64,000 nucleotides of DNA, taken from the NCBI GenBank assembly GCA_020056225.1, contig JAGVIE010000033.1:1-64000 (forward strand). The letters run 5' to 3'. This document shows, piece after piece, positions 1-9,622 of this stretch. This DNA comes from Bacteroidota bacterium. Its GTDB lineage: Bacteria; Bacteroidota; Ignavibacteria; UBA10030; SZUA-254. Made by a program: the position numbers and the translations under genes. Every line of letters begins with the position of its first letter. Position 1 is the stretch's first letter. Below the pieces are notes generated by a model, which had not been told where the DNA came from, ran no database searches, and was given only the letters and a program-made list of their open reading frames with translations.

Positions 1-1035
1 TACGGTTTGCGGACCTGTATCAAATGTGTTTCCGGGATATCCTTTATAGATCGTTTGAATTTGTGGCGGCACGTTCGTGGTTACTGTCATTGAGTACCAA
101 ATACTTAGAGCGGCAGAGGAAAGAGTATCATCAGTAAATGGTCCGCGTGCTACCCATCCGCGCTTTATTTGTTCCTTTGGTGTGCCGGCACAATTACCTG
201 GTCCCGAATCGTGCTCATAAAATTTCCAGTTTCGCGCGGGCCAGTCTTCATCAGCAGTAGTTAAAGGATCGGAACTCCATAAACCTAATCCGGTATAATT
301 TGTTTCATTTTCACTAATTACATGATCAGGACCGGAATTCATTTTAAACGAAATAAAAAACTTTTCTCCAACTGATAAACTGCAAGGCAAATCGTTAATG
401 CCCAACCAGACTTTATTCACACCGCGGCGATGTGTAACTGCCGCTCCTACACCTTGTCCCCATTTCTCTAACTCAAACGGGGGACGGGATTTGGGAACTA
501 CACGACCATTCTGAAGCTCGTTAATAGTTGAATACCATGTTGTATCCGATGCGTCTTCACGAAATGCTGCAATCCCCTGATCGAGATCGTCGGTGTCTAA
601 CCAATAGCCCCAACTCTGGCATGGCGCCGGATATGGTGGAATACCGGGACCGAAATCGGGACCAATATTAGATTGGAAAATACGTAAATACACTAATGAT
701 TCAAGTGTGCCGGTAGTGCCATTATTATACCAGAATACAGTATCAATTGTACCGGCTGCTTTTGCAACGTACCATTGACCGGCAACATCTTTGTGATAAT
801 AGCTGTTTATCCAGTTCGGTACATATAATTCTCTGGTATAACCGAAAATATATTTATCTGAGCAGTCACCGGAGGTACTCGACACCGTTCTCATGTTTTT
901 CTTAAGAACATAAGATTCAACACTTTCATTTTTTTGTAGTGGAATAACGTCGTTATTAGGAGTGATTAGAAGACGTTGTTGGGCAAGCCCGGTTGAAGCA
1001 AAAAGCAAGAAAAAAACAAAATACAATTTTTTCAT
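1..1035 (-). CDS. Secreted protein of unknown function, truncated by the window edge (N-terminus MKKLYFVFFLLFASTGLAQQRLLITPNNDV)
   Basis: My reverse-strand translation from ATG at 1035 is open to position 1, with a clear signal peptide. It is absent from the ORF track because no stop lies in the window. Confidence 0.75.
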   Translation of the reverse strand, partial: MKKLYFVFFLLFASTGLAQQRLLITPNNDVIPLQKNESVESYVLKKNMRTVSSTSGDCSDKYIFGYTRELYVPNWINSYYHKDVAGQWYVAKAAGTIDTVFWYNNGTTGTLESLVYLRIFQSNIGPDFGPGIPPYPAPCQSWGYWLDTDDLDQGIAAFREDASDTTWYSTINELQNGRVVPKSRPPFELEKWGQGVGAAVTHRRGVNKVWLGINDLPCSLSVGEKFFISFKMNSGPDHVISENETNYTGLGLWSSDPLTTADEDWPARNWKFYEHDSGPGNCAGTPKEQIKRGWVARGPFTDDTLSSAALSIWYSMTVTTNVPPQIQTIYKGYPGNTFDTGPQTV

Positions 1036-1172
1036 CTATGAGTCCTTTCATATCGTTTGCCTCCCACGTACTAATTATCGTATTTTTTTAATTGAATGTC
1101 AAATTATATCGGGATGTAAGAGTTTTTCTCATATAATTTGATGAATAGATCGGATGTCGTCGAAAAAAACAA

Positions 1173-2183
1173 TTATCCGAGATTTCTGATAATCTCTTGT
1201 GCCATCACAGTTGTTGTTACAGGATTCTCAGGATTAAGGTCTCGCGTAAGGAAACGAGCATCTTTTATCGTACGGATGACCGCATTCTCAATTTTATTAG
1301 CGGCGTTTAGCTCACCTATGTGCCGTAGCATCATTGCTGAAGCCAAAATTATTGCGCTTGGATTAGCCATGTTTTTTCCGGCTATATCGGGGGCGCTGCC
1401 GTGAACCGCTTCGAACATGGAGATTTCTTTTCCTATGTTAGCGCCGGGAGCCATCCCTAACCCGCCTACCAAACCTGAACATAAATCCGATAAGATATCC
1501 CCAAAGAGATTAGTTGTTACAATGACATCAAATTGATGAGGATTCATAACTAATTGCATTGACATGTTGTCTACGATTCTATCGTTTGTTTCAAATTCAG
1601 GATATTCTTTTGACATTGTTTTTCCAACGTCAAGGAATAATCCGCCGGTGTACTTAAGGATATTCGCCTTATGAACGATTGTAACTTTTTTGCGCTTATG
1701 CGCTTTCGCGTAGTCGAATGCGAATCTCAAAATTCTTTCAGAACCAAATCGGGTTACGATCCCGATGGTTTCGGCGGCGCTTTTTGCAGAATCGATGTAA
1801 TGTTCAATTCCGGAATAAAATTCTTCGGTGTTCTCACGGAAAATAATTAGGTCGATATTATGCCATATAGATTGAATTCCTTCAAAGGAACGTACGGGCC
1901 GTAGATTTACATACAGATCGAATTCTTTCCGCAATGCGACGTTAACACTGCGAAACCCTGAACCGACAGGTGTAGTAAGTGGTCCCTTGAGCAGGACTTT
2001 ATTACGTGTAATTGATTCCAGTACATGTTCGGGCAATGGGTCTTTATATTTTTCGATTGCGGATAGCCCGGCTTCCTGATACTCCCACTCGATTTGAACA
2101 CCGGTTGCTTTTATGACTTCAAGAGTTACCGAAACTATTTCGGGTCCAATTCCATCACCAGGGATTAATGTTATTGTACGCAT
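1173..2183 (-). CDS. Isocitrate/isopropylmalate dehydrogenase family protein (NAD-dependent isocitrate dehydrogenase-like)
   Basis: 336 aa; MRTITLIPGDGIGPEI start, FRENTEEFYSGIEH, NLFGDILSDL and EAVHGSAPDIAGKNMANP motifs. Confidence 0.9.
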   Translation of the reverse strand: MRTITLIPGDGIGPEIVSVTLEVIKATGVQIEWEYQEAGLSAIEKYKDPLPEHVLESITRNKVLLKGPLTTPVGSGFRSVNVALRKEFDLYVNLRPVRSFEGIQSIWHNIDLIIFRENTEEFYSGIEHYIDSAKSAAETIGIVTRFGSERILRFAFDYAKAHKRKKVTIVHKANILKYTGGLFLDVGKTMSKEYPEFETNDRIVDNMSMQLVMNPHQFDVIVTTNLFGDILSDLCSGLVGGLGMAPGANIGKEISMFEAVHGSAPDIAGKNMANPSAIILASAMMLRHIGELNAANKIENAVIRTIKDARFLTRDLNPENPVTTTVMAQEIIRNLG

Positions 2184-2198
2184 GATATTGCTCTCCTA

Positions 2199-2744
2199 TC
2201 AATTTCTATATTCATAGTTATTTTCATCTATCTCAAGTTTTAATTTCTTAAAAGAACCGATTATTTTGCAGATATTTTCTTTGCATACCGCTTATAACGG
2301 TAAATATCTACAAAAAGTTCAATGTTGCCGTTGTTACTGGAACAATAACCTGCTCAAGTTTTATGAAATTTTCTGTTCTCGGCAATCCTTCTTTCAACCT
2401 GTAAGGATTTAATCCTCTTCCAGTAAACTGTGTTACGAAAAGTGTGGATGCCATCAGTTTGTCATGTTCCGTTGGCGACATAACTATGATGTTCAATCCA
2501 TATGGTGAAAGAAGATTTGATATTTTATCCAACTTTGATTCCGAGATTCTGACAGGGCAGATTATTATGTTTTTACGTTTGAGATTATTTCTTGCGCTGT
2601 CGGGACCAAAAAGCGGATGCGTTCCAAGAATTGATTCATGCTTTGGCAATATCTGTTCATCCACTGGATGGGCTCTTCTTTTACAGCGCAAACAGCTACC
2701 ACGAATGAGTTGGGGTTGAGATAGATTGCGGTTTCTTTGTTCAT
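2199..2744 (-). pseudogene. tyrA: Prephenate dehydrogenase (TyrA) relic: lacks the N-terminal Rossmann region and needs three frame changes
   Basis: Spliced translation: [31 protein letters not shown] / LPKHESILGTHPLFGPDSARNN...MSPTEHDKLMASTLFVTQFTGRGL...ENFIKLEQVIV / SNNGNIELFVDIYRYKRYAKKI / KIIGSFKKLKLEIDENNYEYRN*. TyrA motifs (HPLFGPDS, SPxEHDxLMA, LFxDIxRY) lie in different frames. Confidence 0.75.
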
Positions 2745-4078
2745 ACTTCTCGCTGGACTTTACGCGCATTCTTAATAATAATCTTGTATACGTCTTTAAT
2801 GAAATCAGGATCAAGCTTGGTTTCTTTAACCAGCGCAAGTCGGCGTGAGTAAATTTCTTTCTCACGTCCGGCATCAAAAACAGGTACGCCCGCTTTTTTC
2901 TTCCAGATGCCAACGTCTTCAGCAAGTTCTTTTCGCTTGGTTAATAGTAATATCAGCATATCATCAATCAAATTAATTTGATTCCGTATTTTCATGTTTG
3001 TATTGCTTCTTCGTAAAAGCTTTTGCTTCATGAGATGATCTGCAAGCACGAGTGCGATCATTGATTCCACAACCGGTACAACTCTTGGACAGATGCACGG
3101 ATCGTGTCGTCCTTCAACTTTGATTGTTTTTCTTCTACCGTTAACATCCACAGTATTTTGTTCGATGCCGATAGAGGATGTAGGTTTGACTGCAACGCGA
3201 AGAACGATATCTCCACCAGTAGAAATGCCTCCTAATATCCCTCCGGCAAAATTCGTTGTAGTACGGATCTTTCCTGTCTTTTTATCTTTATAGAATTCAT
3301 CGTTGTGTTCGCTCCCTTTCATTTTTGCCGCTGCAAATCCAGAACCAACCTCAAAGCCCTTTACGGCTGGAATTGATAAAAGAGCTTTTGCTAAATCAGC
3401 TTCAAGCTTATCGAATACCGGCTCGCCAAGTCCGGCAGGACAGTTTTTTACAACTGCTTCGATCACACCGCCAAGCGAATCACCATGCTTTTTGATTTGC
3501 AGAATTTTCTTTTCCATTTTAATAGCGGCATCTCGGTCGGGGCAACGCACGGAGTTATTTTCAATTTCTTTCAGATCAATTATCTTCGCCGCGATGCCGC
3601 CAATCTCTTTTGTGTAAGCGAAGATTTTAATTCCTTGTTTTGCGAGAATGTGTTTCGCAACCGCTCCCGCCGCAACTCGTCCCGCAGTTTCTCTGCCCGA
3701 TGCTCTGCCGCCGCCACGGTAATCCTGAATTCCATACTTCGCAAGATAAGTGAATCCTGCATGTCCGGGTCTGAGTAAATCTTTTATTTCATCGTAAGCT
3801 TTTGAAATTTGATCTTTATTCCATATCAACAAACAAATCGGCGTACCTAAAGTTCGTCCTTCAAAAACTCCACTTAATATTTCAACTTGATCTGATTCAT
3901 TGCGTGGTGTTGTAACCTTACTCTGTCCGGGGCGTCGACGATTTAGTTCTTGCTGAATTTCTCTTTCGAAGATTTTAATATTCGGCTTAACACCGTCGAT
4001 TAAAACTCCAATGGCTTTTCCGTGACTTTCACCGAACGTTGTAATTTTAAAAAGCGTACCAAATGTATTTCCTGCCAT
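2741..4078 (-). CDS. aroC: Chorismate synthase fused to a C-terminal AroQ-type chorismate mutase domain
   Basis: 445 aa; AroC motifs ([58 protein letters not shown]) followed by a chorismate mutase module ([34 protein letters not shown]...). Confidence 0.9.
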   Translation of the reverse strand: MAGNTFGTLFKITTFGESHGKAIGVLIDGVKPNIKIFEREIQQELNRRRPGQSKVTTPRNESDQVEILSGVFEGRTLGTPICLLIWNKDQISKAYDEIKDLLRPGHAGFTYLAKYGIQDYRGGGRASGRETAGRVAAGAVAKHILAKQGIKIFAYTKEIGGIAAKIIDLKEIENNSVRCPDRDAAIKMEKKILQIKKHGDSLGGVIEAVVKNCPAGLGEPVFDKLEADLAKALLSIPAVKGFEVGSGFAAAKMKGSEHNDEFYKDKKTGKIRTTTNFAGGILGGISTGGDIVLRVAVKPTSSIGIEQNTVDVNGRRKTIKVEGRHDPCICPRVVPVVESMIALVLADHLMKQKLLRRSNTNMKIRNQINLIDDMLILLLTKRKELAEDVGIWKKKAGVPVFDAGREKEIYSRRLALVKETKLDPDFIKDVYKIIIKNARKVQREV

Positions 4079-4080
4079 AC

Positions 4081-5346
4081 TTATCCTTCTAATTTCTGAA
4101 ACTCATCCCAAAAATTTGGGAATGATTTTGTAACACACATCGGATTTATGATTTGTATTCCTTCAACTTGAAGTCCGGCAACTGCAAAGCTCATAGCTAT
4201 TCGATGATCATTATATGTTTCGATAACGGCGCCGTGAAGCGGCTGTGGATGAATGACAAGTTCATCTTTGTTTAATTCAACTCTTGCTCCAATCTTAGTT
4301 AATTCTTTGGAAAGAGCATCGAGTCGGTCGGTTTCTTTGTGTCTGACATGTGCAATATTTTTAATCGTGGTCGCACCTTTTGCGAATGCGGCTACTACAG
4401 CGAGTGTCGGTACACAATCTGGCATCTCGTTCATATCGACTTCAATACCGTGCAGCTTGCCTCCATGAATCTCAATACTATCAGGATGTTTGATAACTGT
4501 GCAACCCATGTCCGATAAGATTGAAAGAAATTGGATGTCACCCTGGAGCGATTCCGACGTGAGATTAGTTATAATAACACGACCTTTAGATATTGCTGCC
4601 GCACCGAGGAAATAAGTTGCTGACGATGCATCCGGCTCGATTTTAAAATCGTGCCCGATATATCTTTGTCGGTTATCAACATTGAATGTTTTCATTTCGA
4701 TTGTATCTATTATCGCACCAAAAGATCGCATTACGTGAAGTGTCATGTCAACGTACGGCATTGAACTAAGCTTTCCGTTAACGTGAAGTGTAACTGTTCG
4801 CTTAGCATAGGGAGATGAGAGAAGTATAGATGAAACAAACTGACTGCTGATTGACGCGTCAACATTAATTCTACCGCCGATAAAATTACCCCCTTGGATT
4901 TTAACAGGAGGAAAACCATTTTGGCAAGAGCATTTGATACCGTTTGATTTGAGTGCATCGACTAAATCATTGATCGGACGTTTGTTCATCTGCTCATCAC
5001 CGGTTAAAATCGTTTCACCTTCAGCTAAGCAAGCGAATGATGAAAGGAAACGCAATGTTGTACCGGCATTTCCAACGAAGATTTCATCTTTTGGTGCTGC
5101 CAATATCCCATTCGAGCCGGTGATTTCAAGTTTATCTCCATGATCGTTAATAGTGATTCCGAAATTTCTTAGAGCTTCGATTAAGAATATTGAATCATCG
5201 CTTCTTGATGGATGATGGATGATGGATGTTCCATCTGCAAGTGCTGCGGCGATCAATGCACGATTAGTGTAACTTTTAGAAGGAGGGACTTGAATTTCAG
5301 CATTCACAGAGTTTGTAACTCGAATTTTTCTAATCTCTTCTGTCAT
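4081..5346 (-). CDS. aroA: 3-phosphoshikimate 1-carboxyvinyltransferase (EPSP synthase)
   Basis: 421 aa; [41 protein letters not shown] and [15 protein letters not shown] motifs. Confidence 0.95.
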   Translation of the reverse strand: MTEEIRKIRVTNSVNAEIQVPPSKSYTNRALIAAALADGTSIIHHPSRSDDSIFLIEALRNFGITINDHGDKLEITGSNGILAAPKDEIFVGNAGTTLRFLSSFACLAEGETILTGDEQMNKRPINDLVDALKSNGIKCSCQNGFPPVKIQGGNFIGGRINVDASISSQFVSSILLSSPYAKRTVTLHVNGKLSSMPYVDMTLHVMRSFGAIIDTIEMKTFNVDNRQRYIGHDFKIEPDASSATYFLGAAAISKGRVIITNLTSESLQGDIQFLSILSDMGCTVIKHPDSIEIHGGKLHGIEVDMNEMPDCVPTLAVVAAFAKGATTIKNIAHVRHKETDRLDALSKELTKIGARVELNKDELVIHPQPLHGAVIETYNDHRIAMSFAVAGLQVEGIQIINPMCVTKSFPNFWDEFQKLEG

Positions 5347-6764
5347 TTTATGCTTTCACTAAAAAGTTTCGACTGAAGTTGTGCTTGCTTTTGGAATAAT
5401 TCCAAGCCGGTGATGATTTTGCATCCAGCTTCGACTGCATCTTGAAGAAGCGGAGTCATGGTTGGATTATAGACCGCATCAAAGATTATCATACCTTTTT
5501 TTAATAAACTTTTTGGAACAATCGTTTTTTGTCGATTGCCTTTCATTCCCACCGATGTTCCGTTCATCAATATATCCGGAGAGGGTGATTGAAGATTATC
5601 AAGTGTCGTCCATTCACAACCAAGTTCTTTGGCAAGTATTTCGGCTTTCTTTGGATTCCTTCCAATGATTGTTGTTTTACAATTATTTGATAAAGCAGCA
5701 AATGCCATTGTTTCTGATGTCGCACCGGTTCCAAGCACAACAACTTCTTTGCCTCTCAGGTTGGTTCGTTTCTTAAGTAGCGAAACAATGGCAGGAAGAT
5801 CGGTGTTGAAACCAATCAATTTATCATTTCTTTTAATCACGGTGTTGTAAATCCCTAATCGTACAGAATTGAGCTCGAACCTATCAAGTAAGTTTACAAT
5901 TTCTTCTTTGAAAGGCATTGTTACACTAATTCCATTAAAAACATTTCGGAATTTTGAAATAAATTCCTGAAGATCGCTCACCAGGAAATTCACATAAACT
6001 GCATTGAGTTGTTTACTTGAAAATATTTTATTGTGGAAGAAAATACCTTTGCTATGCTTCACGGGGTTTCCAACCAGTCCAAAAATATTTGTTCGATAAT
6101 TTATTTGATCAACACGGTAAAGATTTTTTAATTCATCATATGTCAATTGACCATCGGCTGTTTGTTCTTTATCAGATAAAGATGCGTAAGTAAGATAATT
6201 GCCGAACTTTCCGCCGAGTATTCTGCTGATTACACCGGCTTCTTCCATGCAAAGAGCGATCAATTTTTGTCGATCTTTGCACGATTGTTTTAGGAGATCA
6301 AAGATCATCTTATTGTCAGCGATATCGTTTGCAGTTGTGGCTATCTTGATGATGTGTGCACCTGTCTTACGCATCTTTCGGTACAACGCTTCTATATTTA
6401 TTGGGGTTTCTTTGAAGTTATGATATGAGCAGATTACTTTAGTTTTGTTTGATTGAGAGAGAAGATTCTTTATGAATTTTTCTTCCCAGCTAAACTCAAC
6501 ATCAACATAATCAGCACCAAGCCGAATCGCTTCCGATAATATTTCAAATTGCTGGTTTGCTGTGCCGGAGAATTTTCCATCCTCATCTTTTCTTCGATTA
6601 GTGATTATTAATTTCGGTCGGGGTTGCTGGAGAAGTTGATCAAGTTTTAAATCCTTTATTCCATCGATGCGAACTTCAATCATGGCAGAAGTATCACGAA
6701 ATTCTTGAAGTATCTTCAAGGCGTCTCGCATTAATTTGGGGGCGATGGATAAACAGATTTTCAT
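5343..6764 (-). CDS. aroDE: Bifunctional type I 3-dehydroquinate dehydratase / shikimate dehydrogenase fusion
   Basis: 473 aa; type I DHQase N-terminal half (IEVRIDGIKDL, VICSYHNFKETP, KIATTA) and AroE C-terminal half (GLVGNPVKHSKGIFFHNKIF, VVLGTGATSETMAFA, NGTSVGM). 4-nt overlaps with both neighbours. Confidence 0.93.
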   Translation of the reverse strand: MKICLSIAPKLMRDALKILQEFRDTSAMIEVRIDGIKDLKLDQLLQQPRPKLIITNRRKDEDGKFSGTANQQFEILSEAIRLGADYVDVEFSWEEKFIKNLLSQSNKTKVICSYHNFKETPINIEALYRKMRKTGAHIIKIATTANDIADNKMIFDLLKQSCKDRQKLIALCMEEAGVISRILGGKFGNYLTYASLSDKEQTADGQLTYDELKNLYRVDQINYRTNIFGLVGNPVKHSKGIFFHNKIFSSKQLNAVYVNFLVSDLQEFISKFRNVFNGISVTMPFKEEIVNLLDRFELNSVRLGIYNTVIKRNDKLIGFNTDLPAIVSLLKKRTNLRGKEVVVLGTGATSETMAFAALSNNCKTTIIGRNPKKAEILAKELGCEWTTLDNLQSPSPDILMNGTSVGMKGNRQKTIVPKSLLKKGMIIFDAVYNPTMTPLLQDAVEAGCKIITGLELFQKQAQLQSKLFSESIK

Positions 6765-7885
6765 TCCGATAGAACCCGCTTGACAATATTTATGGGAACA
6801 GCAACACTCACAATAGCTTTTCCGATATTTTCTAAAAGTGTATATCGAACGATGCCTTGCTCAGCTTTTTTATCCTGGCAAGTCAACCGAACTATTTTAT
6901 TCCTATCCATTCTCGAAGGAATATCTGTCGGGAGATTGTACATTTGGATGAGATTATTTAATCGTTCGACTTCGGATTGTTTTAACATTCCAAGTGCGGC
7001 TGATATCTTCGCTTCTGCAACCATTCCTATCGCAACAGCTTCGCCGTGTGCAAGTTTGTAGTTCGACAAAGATTCAACAGCATGACCAATCGTATGCCCG
7101 AAGTTTAGAATTCGACGCAAGCCGGTTTCTCTTTCATCTTTTTCAACAATCATCTTTTTTAATTCGCAGCAGCGATTAATTAGATGGATGAAATATGAAG
7201 GATGAAGGATGCCATTGGCGGAATTGCTTATTATCTTTGGATGGTTTTTCTCCAAATACGAAAACAATTTACTATCAAGGATCGTCGCATCCTTAATAAC
7301 CTCAGCCATACCATTCCGGAACTCTCGCTCGGAAAGAGTTTTTAAAGTGTTAATATCGACGTAGACTTTTTTTGGTTGATAGAAGGCGCCGATGAGATTT
7401 TTCCCGAGTGGATGATCAACTGCAACCTTACCACCAATACTGCTGTCGACCTGAGAAAGGAGGGTGGTTGGAATTTGGATGAAGGGAATTCCACGCAAGA
7501 GCGTTGTCGCAACAAAGCCGGCAAGATCGCCTATCACTCCACCGCCAAGTGCGATGATTAAAGAGCTTCTATCTGCTTTGAGTTTGAGAAGTTTATCTTC
7601 AAGTTGTTCTTTGGTTTTTCGGGTTTTGCTTTTTTCGCCTGCTGGGACAGAAAGTAGATGCACTTCAATTTTATATGAGCGGAGTGTTTTGAGAAATCCA
7701 TCACCATAGAGTCGCTTTATGTTCGAATCTGTTATGATGAAATATTTTGATACATCATTCCAGCTTGCAATCTCGCCCGCTACGGACGAGAGCTTTGTAC
7801 CGATAATTATATCGTATGAATTATCTGTTATATTTTTTAGATTAATATGTAGTTTCATTTGTTCTACCTGCAAAAAATATTTCAC
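6761..7885 (-). CDS. aroB: 3-dehydroquinate synthase
   Basis: 374 aa as listed (true start possibly MKLHINLK at 7858); GGGVIGDLAGFVATTLLRGIPFIQIPTTLL and LNFGHTIGHAVE motifs. Confidence 0.95.
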   Translation of the reverse strand: MKYFLQVEQMKLHINLKNITDNSYDIIIGTKLSSVAGEIASWNDVSKYFIITDSNIKRLYGDGFLKTLRSYKIEVHLLSVPAGEKSKTRKTKEQLEDKLLKLKADRSSLIIALGGGVIGDLAGFVATTLLRGIPFIQIPTTLLSQVDSSIGGKVAVDHPLGKNLIGAFYQPKKVYVDINTLKTLSEREFRNGMAEVIKDATILDSKLFSYLEKNHPKIISNSANGILHPSYFIHLINRCCELKKMIVEKDERETGLRRILNFGHTIGHAVESLSNYKLAHGEAVAIGMVAEAKISAALGMLKQSEVERLNNLIQMYNLPTDIPSRMDRNKIVRLTCQDKKAEQGIVRYTLLENIGKAIVSVAVPINIVKRVLSE

Positions 7886-7887
7886 CG

Positions 7888-7904
7888 TCCCGCCTTCGGC
7901 GGGA
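7888..7904. repeat. Hairpin TCCCGCC-TTCG-GGCGGGA-type palindrome with UUCG loop, just upstream of the aroB start
   Basis: TCCCGCCTTCGGCGGGA is a perfect inverted repeat around TTCG. Confidence 0.6.
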
Positions 7905-7969
7905 TAAACTTCGACGCTGAGAACACGGAGTTTATAGAAGATACAAACTTTTAGGGATTTTCCTGTATC

Positions 7970-9511
7970 TCATGCCATCCACAAATTTCTATCCAAACTG
8001 CGATATTGGATTGCTTCGCTAATATGTTCCGGCTTGATGTTAGGAGATGATGTTAGATCGGCAATAGTACGCCCGACTTTTAGAATACGATCGTAAGCGC
8101 GGGCGGATAATCCTAATTTTGTAATTGCCATTTTCAAGAGCTCTTCTCCAGCGGAATCGAGCTTGCAATAATTTTGTATATCCTTCGATTGCATATCGGC
8201 GTTACTGTACATCCCTTTCCGTCCGGCGAAACGTTTCATCTGAACTTCTCGCGCCTGAACAACTCGCTCCCGGATATTCTTGGATGATTCGCTCGAATCT
8301 TTACTTGCTAATTCTTTGTACTTCACGGCTGGGACATCAATATGAAGATCAATTCTATCGAGAAGCGGTCCCGATATCTTTGCCATGTATTTCTGGATTT
8401 GAAGTGAATTACAAGTGCATTCTTTTGTCGGATCGGTGAAGTAACCGCAGGGGCACGGATTCATAGCACAAACCATCATGAAGTTGGCGGGATAATCAAT
8501 CGACATTTTCGAGCGGCTAATGGTTACATGTCCATCCTCCAACGGCTGCCTCAAAACTTCGAGAACATTGCGGGCGAATTCCGGCAGTTCATCTAAAAAT
8601 AAAACGCCGTGATGTGAAAGCGATATTTCACCCGGTCGTGGAATTGTTCCCCCTCCAACTAACGCGCTATCAGATATTGTATGATGAGGTGAGCGAAATG
8701 GACGAGTAGATATCAAAGCAGTATCGGGTGAAAGTAATCCTGCCACAGAATGAATCTTAGTTGTCTCAATCGCTTCATCGAATGTAAGAGGAGGGAGGAT
8801 CGTCGGAAGACGTTTTGCCAACATTGTTTTGCCTGATCCGGGTGGACCAATCATTATGATGTTATGACCACCTGCCGCCGCAACTTCGAGGGCTCGCTTA
8901 ACGTTCTCTTGTCCTTTTACATCGGCAAAATCGGTTGGATATCTTTGTTCAGTCGTAAAGATTTCTTTGATATCCACATGAAAAGGTTTCAGTAATTTGT
9001 ATTCACCGTTTAAAAACGATACTGTTTCTACAAGTGTATCCATCGGATAGACTTCAAGTCCTTCAACCATCGCGGCTTCTTTTGCATTTTCTCTCGGAAC
9101 AATCATACCTCTCACACCTGCCTTCTTCACTTCAATTGCAATCGGAAGTGTTCCGTGAATCGGGCGCAGTACACCGTCAAGAGCTAACTCACCAAGAATA
9201 ACAAAATTGTTTAAGACTTCCGGTACAACTTGATCAGTTGCGGCGAGTAAACCAATCGCAATAGGCAAATCGAAGTGAGAGCCTTCTTTCTTTATATCGG
9301 CAGGAGCGAGATTGACGGTGATCCGGGCGCGAGGATAACGGAAGCCTGTCGTTTTCAACGCTGCAAAGACACGGTCCTTGCTTTCTTTCACAGCATTATC
9401 AGGTAAGCCGACAATATTAAATGAAGGAATTGCCGGCTGAACATGGCACTCTACTTCTACAATTCGAGCTTTAATGCCATATGTGGTGCCGCTTAGTATA
9501 TGCGAAAACAT
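7970..9511 (-). CDS. comM: YifB/ComM family Mg-chelatase-like AAA ATPase
   Basis: 513 aa; [78 protein letters not shown]. Confidence 0.94.
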   Translation of the reverse strand: MFSHILSGTTYGIKARIVEVECHVQPAIPSFNIVGLPDNAVKESKDRVFAALKTTGFRYPRARITVNLAPADIKKEGSHFDLPIAIGLLAATDQVVPEVLNNFVILGELALDGVLRPIHGTLPIAIEVKKAGVRGMIVPRENAKEAAMVEGLEVYPMDTLVETVSFLNGEYKLLKPFHVDIKEIFTTEQRYPTDFADVKGQENVKRALEVAAAGGHNIIMIGPPGSGKTMLAKRLPTILPPLTFDEAIETTKIHSVAGLLSPDTALISTRPFRSPHHTISDSALVGGGTIPRPGEISLSHHGVLFLDELPEFARNVLEVLRQPLEDGHVTISRSKMSIDYPANFMMVCAMNPCPCGYFTDPTKECTCNSLQIQKYMAKISGPLLDRIDLHIDVPAVKYKELASKDSSESSKNIRERVVQAREVQMKRFAGRKGMYSNADMQSKDIQNYCKLDSAGEELLKMAITKLGLSARAYDRILKVGRTIADLTSSPNIKPEHISEAIQYRSLDRNLWMA

Positions 9512-9622
9512 TACTATACTCCCTTAATTTTCTAAATAATACGGAATGGTTTTAAGAATCGCAAATCGAAAACAGATTGCTTTTACAGGAATTTTTGTGT
9601 ATCATTCTTATGTTCATATGAT

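Noticed and set aside
1138-1404. Plus-strand ORF over the dehydrogenase gene (88 aa), and many similar antisense ORFs in the track
   Set aside because: They lie opposite strongly conserved coding regions, have no recognisable motifs, and reflect the stop-poor antisense frame of the real genes.
5207-5228. Heptanucleotide (GATGGAT)x3 repeat in aroA as a phase-variation switch
   Set aside because: The encoded [14 protein letters not shown] aligns well with the normal AroA motif without an insertion. Only three units exist, so it is more likely coincidental codon usage, although slippage cannot be excluded.
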